From: Psychrobacter immobilis | GTDB lineage: Bacteria; Pseudomonadota; Gammaproteobacteria; Pseudomonadales; Moraxellaceae | Direction: 5' to 3' | DNA length: 64,000 bases | Assembly: GCA_904846145.1 (NCBI GenBank) | Contig: CAJGZL010000001.1 | Span: 558,001-622,000, forward strand | In this document: piece by piece, positions 28,772-38,135 of the stretch | Numbering within the stretch: the stretch's first letter is position 1 | Layout: each line of letters starts with the position of its first letter | Notes under the pieces: generated by a model | Seen by the model: the letters and a program-made list of their open reading frames with translations, nothing else | The model's database searches: none | What the model was told of the DNA's origin: nothing | Translations under genes and position numbers: made by a program

Positions 28772-31267
28772 TTACTCTGGCATCTCAGCTAGCAATTTAT
28801 CAAGCGTAATCGGGAAGTCATAAACCCGTACCCCAACCGCATTATAGACAGCATTAGCAATGGCCGCAGCAGCACCAGAGATCGCCGTTTCACCAATACC
28901 TTTAATGTGCATCGGATTAGTATACGGATCGTCTTCTTCTACCAGAATAACATCGAGCTGGGGGACATCTGCATTAACAGGGACATGGTATTCAGCAAGG
29001 TCGTGATTACACAGGCGACCATCGCGCTTGTCATGAATGATCTCTTCCATTAAAGCAGAACCAATACCAAATATCATACCGCCATAGCACTGCGAGGTAG
29101 CCGTTTTATGGTTTAAGATACGCCCTGCTGCAAAGGCTCCCGTCATACGTTTGAGACGAATCTCCCCAGTAACTTTATGTACGGCAACTTCAGCGAAGTT
29201 AGCACCATATGACGATTGACGATATTTTTTACCATTTTTACCCGGTTTGATCTGACCTTTAGCACTGAGCTTTTGATCGTCGTACTTAGCGATAATATCT
29301 GCCAACGCATAAGACTGAGAATTACTAAAATCATATGCTTCCGTTTTAGCTTTGGAAATCGGTAAGCCTGTTTTTTCAGCGATTTTATCTGCTAGTCCCG
29401 TTGCTTTTTCTGTCAAACCAGAGACCTTATCTGCCAAACCAGATACTTTTTCAACTAATTCTGCAGCTTTTTCTTTACCCATTTCAAGCGCCGCATCAAG
29501 AGCAACTTCTGTCATGCTCGGATCATGCTCACCTACTTGCTTGATTTGCCCATCGTCTAACTGAATGGTATCAGGATGAAGACCAACCTTACCTGCAATA
29601 ATCTCTCGCAATTGCTGACAGGCTAGATAGACACCACTGCCGGCACTAGCAGCGCCCCAACTACCGCCTGAACCTGATGCCGCTGGTAGATCACTATCAC
29701 CCAACTTCATCTCGATATGATCAATAGGTAGCCCTAATAGATCCGCAGCAATTTGAGAGAATACCGTATAAGAGCCAGTGCCGATGTCAGTCATATCGGT
29801 TTCGATAATAGCTTTTACACCAAGCGTTTTTGAGCTATCTATCTCTAGTGTGGCACGAGCTTCAGAAGGCTGTAACTGGTTGCCACGAGCAGATGCCGCC
29901 ATGCCTGTACCTATCCACCAATCGCCCTCTAACTGGCTGGCAGGTTTGCTATTACGTTGCTCCCAACCGAACTGCTCAGCGCCCTGTTCCATACAAGCAA
30001 TGAGCTTACGCGAGGAGAACGGAATATCTTGGCTAGGATCTTTTTCAGGTTCGTTACGGCAGCGCAGCTCAATGGGATCAATATCCAACTGCGAGGCCAG
30101 CTCGTCCATCGCACATTCAACCGCAATCATACCAACGGCTTCGCCTGGGGCGCGCATAGAGCCTGACAATACTTGGTTCATATCTACTTGTTTGTAATTT
30201 ACACGGCGGTTTTCACCACGGTATAGATAATGGGTAGACAATGCCGTTGGCTCAAAAAATGCCTCTTCTGGCAAATTACTAGTCACCGTATCGTGAATCA
30301 TAGTATCGATAATGCCATTTTCATCACAGCCAATAGCGATACGCTGACGGGTGTTTGAACGTCTTACCGTCGCTTCCATTACTTGCGGACGCGTCATAGT
30401 AATCAGCACAGGGCGACCAAGCTCTTTTGCCGCAATCGCTGCCGCAATTGACTCTGGAGCGATGCCCAGCTTACTGCCAAAACCGCCACCGACATAATAG
30501 GCAATCAGTTGCACTTGATCTTTCTTTAAGTCTAAGGCGTCCATGACTTGCTGTTTACAAGACGCTATCATCTGATTAGAGGTATACATAATGAGCTTAT
30601 CATCTTCCCAATGTGCCAATGTCACATGCGGCTCCATAGCCGAGCTGTTTTGGCTCGGGGTATGATATACGCGATCAACGGTTACCGCAGCATTAGCAAG
30701 CCCGTGCTCTGGATCGCCTTGTTCAGAATTTTTATCTGAGCCTTTTTTCTCATCAACCTCATGAGCATTGGGCAGCTCTTTGGTAAAGTCTAAAGCGGCT
30801 TTATCAGTTTCGTCTTTATAAGTCACTTTGATAGCGTTTGCGCCTTCTGTTGCCGCCTCAAAAGTCTCAGCAATCACCACCGCTATCGGCTGACCATGGT
30901 AGAAAATCTCGCTCGCGCCTTGCTTGGGTGCTTTTTTTTCACCACCTTGTTGTGAATTACGTAAGAAATGCTCAGGATCGGTCACCACTTTGATGATACC
31001 GGGAATATCGTCTAGAGCACTGCTATCGATATTTTCCACCTCACCTTTAGCAATAGTTGCCCCAACCAAGACGCCATAAACTTGGTTTTCTAAATGAATC
31101 TCTGCCGAATAAGGCGCTTGACCACTGACCTTTAATGAGCCATCAACACGGTTAATGGGTTTACCAACCAGTTTGCTTGCCGTTTTGTCAAACAAAGTGT
31201 CAACAGGCTTATCCATGGTCATTTTTTTGGTCGATTCTGCTGGAAGTACTGAGTCCAATAATGACAT
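28772..31267 (-). CDS. paoC: PaoC-like molybdopterin-binding subunit of aldehyde oxidoreductase
   Basis: 831 residues, about 100 more than E. coli PaoC (732). Xanthine-oxidase-family features: GKPINRVDGSLKVSGQAPY, YYVGGGFGSKLG, LSGSMRAPGEAVGM, GSGGSWGAASAGSGVYLAC and the catalytic Glu in IKGIGETAISG. The cofactor is probably MCD; the substrate is probably an aldehyde, by analogy with PaoABC. Odd: residues ~604-634 form an inserted run of heptads (LVEKVSG, LADKVSG, LTEKATG, LADKIAE), amphipathic and Lys/Glu-rich, in a region where PaoC has only a short loop. Third gene of the operon, 2 bases behind paoB. Confidence 0.9.
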   Translation of the reverse strand: MSLLDSVLPAESTKKMTMDKPVDTLFDKTASKLVGKPINRVDGSLKVSGQAPYSAEIHLENQVYGVLVGATIAKGEVENIDSSALDDIPGIIKVVTDPEHFLRNSQQGGEKKAPKQGASEIFYHGQPIAVVIAETFEAATEGANAIKVTYKDETDKAALDFTKELPNAHEVDEKKGSDKNSEQGDPEHGLANAAVTVDRVYHTPSQNSSAMEPHVTLAHWEDDKLIMYTSNQMIASCKQQVMDALDLKKDQVQLIAYYVGGGFGSKLGIAPESIAAAIAAKELGRPVLITMTRPQVMEATVRRSNTRQRIAIGCDENGIIDTMIHDTVTSNLPEEAFFEPTALSTHYLYRGENRRVNYKQVDMNQVLSGSMRAPGEAVGMIAVECAMDELASQLDIDPIELRCRNEPEKDPSQDIPFSSRKLIACMEQGAEQFGWEQRNSKPASQLEGDWWIGTGMAASARGNQLQPSEARATLEIDSSKTLGVKAIIETDMTDIGTGSYTVFSQIAADLLGLPIDHIEMKLGDSDLPAASGSGGSWGAASAGSGVYLACQQLREIIAGKVGLHPDTIQLDDGQIKQVGEHDPSMTEVALDAALEMGKEKAAELVEKVSGLADKVSGLTEKATGLADKIAEKTGLPISKAKTEAYDFSNSQSYALADIIAKYDDQKLSAKGQIKPGKNGKKYRQSSYGANFAEVAVHKVTGEIRLKRMTGAFAAGRILNHKTATSQCYGGMIFGIGSALMEEIIHDKRDGRLCNHDLAEYHVPVNADVPQLDVILVEEDDPYTNPMHIKGIGETAISGAAAAIANAVYNAVGVRVYDFPITLDKLLAEMPE

Positions 31268-31269
31268 GA

Positions 31270-32262
31270 TTATGCTCCCTTGCCCGCTAATGCGCGCTGA
31301 ATAACTTGTTTTAATAGGCGACGTGTCAGTGGTATTTTGAAGTCGTTTTGACCACTACCCTTGGCATCTTTTAATAATAAATCTGCCGCCTGTTTGATGA
31401 CCCCATCATTACCGTCAGTACCTATTAATAACGCTTCGACTGCTTCGTTGCGCCACGGCTGAGTACCAATGCCGCCAAATGCTAAGCGAACCGTGTCCAA
31501 ATTACCGCTATCATCAACATCTATGATAGCTGCACAAGATAACAAGGCAAAAGCGTATGAGGCGCGATCACGTACTTTGTCATAAGTATGCATGCCTCTG
31601 ATCGGTGCTGGCAGTACCACATGGGTGATTAGCTCACCTGACTCTAGTACCGTTTCGATATGTGGGGTGTCTTTTGGCAAGCGATAAAAATCTTTGACAT
31701 TAATTTTACGAGTTGAGCCATCTGCTTTTATAGTTTCAATAGTAGCGTCTAACAGGCGCATCGCTACTGCCATATCAGAGGGGTGCTGAGCGATACACGC
31801 GTCGCTCGTGCCTAATATTGCCAAAGTGCGATTCTCACCACCGATAGCGGGACAACCAGAACCTGGATTACGCTTATTACAAGCGCTATCATTCTGATAA
31901 AAATAGTAGCAACGCGTACGCTGTAAGAAGTTACCGCCTGTCGTGGCTTTATTACGCAGCTGACCTGTCGCCCCTGCCAAAATAGTACGCGATAACACAG
32001 GATAATTGGCGATGATCTCAGGATGAGCGGCCAGATCACTATTGGTAACGAGCGTACCGATTCGCAATCCGCCATCGTCCGTCATCTCTACTTGCGCAAG
32101 CTCTAAACGGGTCACGTCAACTAATTTGGTTGGCGTTTCAATCTCAAGCTTCATTAAATCTAAGAGGTTGGTACCGCCTGCGATAAATGAGGCCTCTTTA
32201 GGAGTTGCAAACATAACCGCTTGCTGGGGCTCAAGGGCGCGAATATATTCAAAGCGTTTCAT
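31270..32262 (-). CDS. paoB: PaoB-like FAD and [4Fe-4S] subunit
   Basis: 330 residues. FAD-binding motif FIAGGTNLLDLMK is near the N-terminus and a CO-dehydrogenase flavoprotein C-domain ends the chain. The diagnostic extra [4Fe-4S] insert of PaoB-type subunits is present: TRCYYFYQND, then CNKRNPGSGCPAIGG. This distinguishes it from ordinary xanthine dehydrogenase FAD subunits. It overlaps paoA by four bases (ATGA), so subunit translation is coupled. It shuttles electrons between the molybdenum/Fe-S centres and the external acceptor. Confidence 0.92.
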   Translation of the reverse strand: MKRFEYIRALEPQQAVMFATPKEASFIAGGTNLLDLMKLEIETPTKLVDVTRLELAQVEMTDDGGLRIGTLVTNSDLAAHPEIIANYPVLSRTILAGATGQLRNKATTGGNFLQRTRCYYFYQNDSACNKRNPGSGCPAIGGENRTLAILGTSDACIAQHPSDMAVAMRLLDATIETIKADGSTRKINVKDFYRLPKDTPHIETVLESGELITHVVLPAPIRGMHTYDKVRDRASYAFALLSCAAIIDVDDSGNLDTVRLAFGGIGTQPWRNEAVEALLIGTDGNDGVIKQAADLLLKDAKGSGQNDFKIPLTRRLLKQVIQRALAGKGA

Positions 32263-32909
32263 GAGCGTTCTCCTTGCAGGCTAGCATTGGTTTGCTTATC
32301 TATTGACTGAGAAGTTGATGATTTGCTTAACTGAGTTTCACTGGGTGGCGGTGACCAAATACCTGTGATAGAAGTGCCGTTCTTTGCAGCTACAGACTTA
32401 TCTGAAGCTTGATTTGACAGTACTTGATGAATAGCTTTTATGATATTAGGATAAGCAGAACAGCGGCAGATATTACCACTCATACGCTCAGCGATTTCTT
32501 GTACTAGCAGTCCATCTGGGTTTTGCAGATCAGTGCTCACATAGCTTGGCCAATTTTGCTGAATCTCATCTATTAAAGCCGTCGCTGAGCAGATCTGTCC
32601 TGGCGTACAATAGCCGCATTGAAAGGCATCATGATCGATAAAGGCTTGTTGCAACTCAGATAACGACTCAGGCATACCGATGCCCTCAATCGTCGTAATC
32701 TCGTCACCATCGTGCATAATCGCTAGCGTCAAACATGAATTCACACGCTCACCATTGATCAAAATAGTACAAGCGCCGCATTGACCATGGTCGCAGCCCT
32801 TTTTGGGACTGGTAATCTGTAAGTGTTGACGACATAGATCAAGGATCGTCGTTCGAGGATCAAGGTCATCAAAGTGATGCTCTTGTTTATTGATATTCAA
32901 AGTAAGCAT
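32259..32909 (-). CDS. paoA: PaoA-like [2Fe-2S] subunit
   Basis: 216 residues. The plant-type [2Fe-2S] Cys are 39, 44, 47 and 59 (GCDHGQCGACTI, NSC); the second cluster uses Cys 98, 101, 148 and 150 (CGYCTPGQ, NICRCSAYP). Unlike E. coli PaoA it lacks a twin-arginine signal, so this enzyme is probably cytoplasmic. A Ser/Thr/Gln-rich tail of about 50 residues follows the last cluster and has no family counterpart that I know. First gene of paoABC; the 230-base gap upstream holds its promoter region and no other gene. Confidence 0.92.
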   Translation of the reverse strand: MLTLNINKQEHHFDDLDPRTTILDLCRQHLQITSPKKGCDHGQCGACTILINGERVNSCLTLAIMHDGDEITTIEGIGMPESLSELQQAFIDHDAFQCGYCTPGQICSATALIDEIQQNWPSYVSTDLQNPDGLLVQEIAERMSGNICRCSAYPNIIKAIHQVLSNQASDKSVAAKNGTSITGIWSPPPSETQLSKSSTSQSIDKQTNASLQGERS

Positions 32910-33139
32910 GCTGGCTTCTCGCTGGCAGGTGATAAGGGCTATCCATAAAAGTTAATAGTTTTTAGTTCTGTTATTACTAGGCATAGTTATTAAGCTTGGT
33001 CATTAATTAAAATCATCAGACATAATTAACTGCGTCAGTAATAATGCAATTTATTATGACTTATTAGGCAAATAGGTTTTGTTTTAGCTTTGTAGTGCTT
33101 AGAGTGGAGTTTTTTGACTAGAATATGAATGATAATTAT

Positions 33140-34144
33140 TTAATACTCCGTATAAAAAGTCACTCGATTATCCCGTAAAAATCCACCCAGCCCTAAACCA
33201 TAGCGTTCAGCTACTCTTACCGCAGTACTTGTCGGTGCTGACATGCCCACTAGCCATGGCAGGCGCATACGAATAGATTTCTGTACTAGCTCGATAGATA
33301 ATCGCGAGGTCATCACTACGCAGTGAACTTCTGCCTTGTGACGTAACTGCCAGCCAATAAGCTTATCCAGCGCATTATGCCGTCCAACATCCTCAAATAA
33401 ATGCAATGTATTACCCTGCATGGTCGCTGCGGCATGAACCGCGCCTGTTAATTTATGGGTATGTTGAGTTGCATCGATTTGTGCGCGTATAGCTAGTAGC
33501 TCATCAAGACTAGGTTGACTTATATCGATATTCTTTTGATTATGTTGTAAATAAAAACTTAAATCAGGTAATGCTTGGGTGATTCCTGTAATACCACACA
33601 TTCCACAACCTGTACGCCCTGCCAGCATACGCTTTTGTGCTTGAATACGTTGATGACAGCGTTGGCTCAAGGTCAGCTCAATAACATAAGTGTCGTAATC
33701 TAGTAGATGCTCAAAACTATTAAGTTCAGAATGATCGTCATTATCATTTTTACTATTTATAGCGTTATCTTGAGTAAAAGCGTTCAGTTTTGCTTCATCG
33801 CTTAACTGCATCACCTCCCAATCCAATAGCTCAAAGCTGTGCTCGATAAGCCCTTCACTATATAAAAAGCCGATAGCTAAATACTCTAGCTGATGTGGAC
33901 TTGCCATCAATACTGCGTAGTGAATGCCATTAATCACGATAGCAACCGCAGCTTCTACCGCTAGACTGGCGGGCTTATCTTCAATAATCAAATTTTCTAC
34001 GTTTGAGTTTTCGACGTTAAAGTTTTCAAGATTTGAATCTTTAATAATTGAGTTTTCATCATTTAATAAAGTAGCTGTTGGATAATAGTGTCTTAGAGTA
34101 GGATGAATGCGTGCAAGTGGAGTCGATTCAATTGGTTTAGTCAC
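33140..34144 (-). CDS. fdhD: FdhD sulfur carrier for formate-dehydrogenase-type enzymes
   Basis: About 334 residues. FdhD motifs: LAIGFLYSEGLI, the active Cys pair in GRTGCGMCGI, THKLTGAVHAA, EDVGRHNALDKLIG and MTSRLSIELVQK. It transfers sulfur from a cysteine desulfurase to the molybdenum site of the FdhF-like enzyme encoded upstream. I choose GTG 34144, which has AAAGG (34153-34157) with 8-base spacing. The frame remains open to GTG 34231, but that segment contains the terminator of the upstream gene. An Asn/Glu/Ser-rich repeated stretch (SNLENFNVENSNVENLI) precedes the domain, making it longer than the usual ~270-280. Confidence 0.9.
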   Translation of the reverse strand: MTKPIESTPLARIHPTLRHYYPTATLLNDENSIIKDSNLENFNVENSNVENLIIEDKPASLAVEAAVAIVINGIHYAVLMASPHQLEYLAIGFLYSEGLIEHSFELLDWEVMQLSDEAKLNAFTQDNAINSKNDNDDHSELNSFEHLLDYDTYVIELTLSQRCHQRIQAQKRMLAGRTGCGMCGITGITQALPDLSFYLQHNQKNIDISQPSLDELLAIRAQIDATQHTHKLTGAVHAAATMQGNTLHLFEDVGRHNALDKLIGWQLRHKAEVHCVVMTSRLSIELVQKSIRMRLPWLVGMSAPTSTAVRVAERYGLGLGGFLRDNRVTFYTEY

Positions 34145-34195
34145 TTTATCAACCTTTATACTTTTAGATATTATTTGAGTGTCGCAATCGATATT

Positions 34196-34232
34196 AAATA
34201 AAATAGGTGGGTTAACCTTAAGCCAACCCACC
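34196..34232 (-). terminator. Terminator between fdhF-like gene and fdhD
   Basis: GGTGGGTT (34206-34213) pairs with AACCCACC (34225-34232) around an 11-base loop. On the minus strand it is followed by TATTTTATTT (34205-34196). It lies about 30 bases after the stop of the FdhF-like gene, so fdhD probably has its own promoter downstream of it. Confidence 0.65.
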
Positions 34233-34262
34233 CTGTAATCATTATAAAAAAATCACTTTGTA

Positions 34263-36650
34263 CTAAGCAAAAGCAGCTTGCGGGCTGACCTCACTATCGA
34301 CTTCTTTAGCGTTCTTCTCTTTTACTTTAACAGGCTGGGCGCGCTCCAAAACAACCGTTGATGACTTATAGGCGGGGATATGCGAGTCTGGCGCATGAGT
34401 ATCTAAGTCGAATAAATCATTGCACTCAGGATAGTAGGTCGCCACCGCGTTAGCCGCGATATCCATCTCTGTTAACACTAAAGGCCCAAGGGTACGCATC
34501 TGACCATGACTGTCTTGACGCGATACCGTAACGCTATCGCCTTTTCTCCAACCTATACGCTGGATCTCATCAGGATGCATAAATAGCACATCACGGCGAT
34601 CTGTTTGACGGTAGCGGTCCTTGTAGCCAAAAATCATAGTATTAAACTGATCGTGACTACGTACACTAGTCAATTGCCATACTTGTTGATGAGCTTCAAT
34701 AGCACTATTGTCATCATCGTAATCGACATTGCCTAATTGTAGATCGGCATTTGCCTCGGTCATTTGTGCCGCTACAAAAGTGATCGGATATTGTGGTACT
34801 TCAAACTGCGCCTTGCCACTATCTGTATTCCAAACCCGATGGCGCGCAGGATGATATAGATGAAAACCTCGATCGGCCTCGCGGACACGCTTATTAAAGT
34901 CCTCAAAGCCTTCAATAGCTTCAGCGATGTAATCACGAATAATATCAAAATCCTCACTCATGGCCTGCCAATCAATTGGGTCATCCGCGCCTAATACATG
35001 AGTTGCCATATCAGCGATGATTTGCACCTCAGATTTTATCATGCCGCTAATCGGTTTAAGACTACCCTGCGAGCGCGATACCTGACACATTGAATCCTCG
35101 GTCGTTGCAAACTGCTCACCCTTTTTGGTCATAATGCTCTCAGTACGGCTAATACAAGGTAGAATCAAATTGTTCGCCCCAGGATATAGCATAGTACCAT
35201 TGAGCTTAGTGCCAACAAATACGTTAAGCTGAGTGGTTGTCAACGCTTGTTGTATAGCACTCATATTAGGCGCGGCTACGGCATAATTACCACCCATACT
35301 GACAAAGGCTTTGAGCTCACCGTCTATCAATGCTTTCGCGCCAGCTACCACATCGAAACCGTCCTCTTGTGGCATAGGACGCTTGAATACGTTCTCTAAG
35401 CTATCGAGCAGCTTTTGCCCAGGCCGCTCATGCACACCCATCGTCCGATCACCTTGCACATTAGAGTGTCCGCGTATTGGTGATGCGCCGCCGCCATCAA
35501 CGCCTATCATGCCCATTAGCAGTAATAAATTGGTAATCATCGCCACATTGTCATCGCCTTGCACGTGTTGAGTGATTCCCATACCCCAAGTGCAAATGGT
35601 CTTTGGACTGTTGGCGACTAACTTCGCAATGCTGACAATCTCATCTTTGCTAATTCCAGAGCCACGCTCAACGTCGCTCCAAGATTGTTGGCGTAACCAA
35701 TAATCAAGCTCTGTATAACCAGAAGTATGCTGCTCTATAAAGTCGTTATCGATTTTATTATTCTTAGTCAGCCATTTGGCAATACCTGTCAATAGCGCTG
35801 TATCACCACCGATTTGAATTTGAATCACATTATCGACCAGATCATCACTCTGACCCATTGCCATGTGCGTAGGCTTTTGTGGGTTTCTAAAAGCGCTTAG
35901 CCCTTGCTCACGCATCGGATTGATCGAGATAATTTTGCAGCCTTGCTTGTGTGCATGAGCGAGCATCTCCAGCATTCGCGGATGATTCGTCGCAGGATTT
36001 TGCCCAAACATTATAATCAGTTTGGCTTGCTCAAAATCCTCTAGCATTACCGTCGCTTTACCAACGCCTAATTGACGACCTAACATCACTGAGGTTGGCT
36101 CATGACACATATTTGAGCAATCTGGCAGGTTATTAGTACCAAAGCAGCGCACAAATAATTGATATAAAAAGGCGGGTTCATTGGTCACGCGACCTGAGGT
36201 ATAAAATAGCGCCTCATCAGGAGAATTAAGCGCATTTAACTGTTCAGCGATAATTTTATAAGCATCCAACCAAGCGATTGGTAAATATTTATCTTGCGCA
36301 GCGTCATAACGCATCGGCTCCGATAAACGCCCGCTATGCTCAAGCTCATAACCATTCCAACCTTGTAGCTCAGTCACGGTATGTCTAGCAAAAAACTCCG
36401 CATCGGCTTTGGTCGACATCGTCTCGCTTGCCAGCACTTTTATTCCCGTCTCACAGACATCTAGCGTCTTATGAGTCTTATGATCAGGCCAAGCACAGCC
36501 TGGACAATCAAAGCCACCATTAGGCTGGTTACTACTGAATACGCTCATGCTACCACGAGTAAAAGCCTTATAATCCATCAGCTTACGAGTTGAGGCAATT
36601 AGCGCGGGCCAACCAGCGGCTGGGTGGGAATAAATAGGAATCTTGCGCAT
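34263..36650 (-). CDS. FdhF/YdeP-family molybdopterin oxidoreductase
   Basis: About 795 residues, the length of the FdhF/YdeP (formate-dehydrogenase alpha-like) family. FDCPGCAWPDHKTH near residue 50 and DCSNMCHEPTSVML (with a likely Mo-ligating Cys) are family hallmarks, along with FGQNPATNHPRML and INPMREQGL. The C-terminal molydop_binding domain contains SVRSHDQFNTMIFGYKDRYR. No classical four-Cys N-terminal [4Fe-4S] motif like that of FdnG is seen, and no electron-transfer subunit genes adjoin. The cofactor is presumably bis-MGD. True formate oxidation is unproven for this branch. ATG 36650 is preferred (GAGG six bases upstream) over an ATG four codons earlier. Confidence 0.85.
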   Translation of the reverse strand: MRKIPIYSHPAAGWPALIASTRKLMDYKAFTRGSMSVFSSNQPNGGFDCPGCAWPDHKTHKTLDVCETGIKVLASETMSTKADAEFFARHTVTELQGWNGYELEHSGRLSEPMRYDAAQDKYLPIAWLDAYKIIAEQLNALNSPDEALFYTSGRVTNEPAFLYQLFVRCFGTNNLPDCSNMCHEPTSVMLGRQLGVGKATVMLEDFEQAKLIIMFGQNPATNHPRMLEMLAHAHKQGCKIISINPMREQGLSAFRNPQKPTHMAMGQSDDLVDNVIQIQIGGDTALLTGIAKWLTKNNKIDNDFIEQHTSGYTELDYWLRQQSWSDVERGSGISKDEIVSIAKLVANSPKTICTWGMGITQHVQGDDNVAMITNLLLLMGMIGVDGGGASPIRGHSNVQGDRTMGVHERPGQKLLDSLENVFKRPMPQEDGFDVVAGAKALIDGELKAFVSMGGNYAVAAPNMSAIQQALTTTQLNVFVGTKLNGTMLYPGANNLILPCISRTESIMTKKGEQFATTEDSMCQVSRSQGSLKPISGMIKSEVQIIADMATHVLGADDPIDWQAMSEDFDIIRDYIAEAIEGFEDFNKRVREADRGFHLYHPARHRVWNTDSGKAQFEVPQYPITFVAAQMTEANADLQLGNVDYDDDNSAIEAHQQVWQLTSVRSHDQFNTMIFGYKDRYRQTDRRDVLFMHPDEIQRIGWRKGDSVTVSRQDSHGQMRTLGPLVLTEMDIAANAVATYYPECNDLFDLDTHAPDSHIPAYKSSTVVLERAQPVKVKEKNAKEVDSEVSPQAAFA

Positions 36651-37021
36651 AATAGACCTCATTGATGAATGGCTATGGACTCTAAGTTTGCAAAGTAGCT
36701 ACATCTAAATCATACTAAAAGCACGGTGCAGATAACCAGTAAAAACTTGTTAATAGAGATGTTTTTAAAGATGTTCCTATTAATGTGTGAATATGGTCTG
36801 TAAAAGGAGGCTATTAGTAAAATAATTTCAATCCACGCGCCCGTGATGGACGCGAATTAACGGCAGCTCAAATTAAAGAGCTGATAAAAGTTTCAATCCA
36901 CGCGCCCGTGATGGACGCGAAAGATAGCACAAAAGTGCTTTGAGGCACAATTATTCGGTTTCAATCCACGCGCCCGTGATGGACGCGAACTAGAGGTATT
37001 TTAGATAACATCATTTTTGAG

Positions 37022-37511
37022 GTTTCAATCCACGCGCCCGTGATGGACGCGAAGTTGTGCCTCGGTATTGTCTGCCACTGTAGAAGTGTTTCAATCCACG
37101 CGCCCGTGATGGACGCGAACTGCTGTTGCACTAACAAAGTCTTGCTTAGCCTTGTTTCAATCCACGCGCCCGTGATGGACGCGAATGGCAATAAGTGGGA
37201 TGATATTGGAGACTTAAAGTTTCAATCCACGCGCCCGTGATGGACGCGAAAGTCAACAATACGCCTTTATCTGTCACTGGCAGCGTTTCAATCCACGCGC
37301 CCGTGATGGACGCGAAATCGGTGGTTCAGATAGCAATGATTGGTGTGAGCAGTTTCAATCCACGCGCCCGTGATGGACGCGAAGTCACGATCACTTGAAC
37401 AGCATTATGGCAAGCGTTTCAATCCACGCGCCCGTGATGGACGCGAAATATGTTACGAGTTGAGATTGAGCGCCTAGAGGTTTCAATCCACGCGCCCGTG
37501 ATGGACGCGAA
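37022..37511. repeat. First copy of a duplicated seven-spacer block
   Basis: Repeat 4 to repeat 11, spacers 4-10. Every spacer is identical, in the same order, to spacers 21-27 at 38136-38625. Offset is 1114 bp. Confidence 0.97.
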
Positions 37512-38135
37512 GGGCTTGGTATAGGTTTGAACGCTTACGGACTCGTTTCAATCCACGCGCCCGTGATGGACGCGAAACTCAGGATATACAGCACCGCTTG
37601 CTAAGTTGACGTTTCAATCCACGCGCCCGTGATGGACGCGAAGTAGTTACCCCCAAGGTGTTACGCTAAGTAAAAGTTTCAATCCACGCGCCCGTGATGG
37701 ACGCGAATGCACTAGAAAAGCAAATTGACTTACTGATGACTGTTTCAATCCACGCGCCCGTGATGGACGCGAAGAGGGCTTTTTTATGGAGCGACACAAT
37801 GTCATCTGGTTTCAATCCACGCGCCCGTGATGGACGCGAACCAGTGCTAAACGTCAATAGCCAGCTTGACTATATGTTTCAATCCACGCGCCCGTGATGG
37901 ACGCGAATGTCCAGTAGCAGCTTTACGTCTTACCTCAACGTTTCAATCCACGCGCCCGTGATGGACGCGAATTTCGGTTTGGTCTGATAGACAGCAAAGT
38001 ATCTGTTTCAATCCACGCGCCCGTGATGGACGCGAAAAAGATACTAAGTCGTCACGCTCTAGTATTGCATGTTTCAATCCACGCGCCCGTGATGGACGCG
38101 AAGGTCAAACAGTCACTAACATGATTGTGCTGCAT

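Noticed and set aside
36651..36824. Possible leader at the left end of the array
   Set aside because: The left terminal repeat is the altered one and duplications lie on that side; cas2 and the IHF site are on the right, so the left end is leader-distal.
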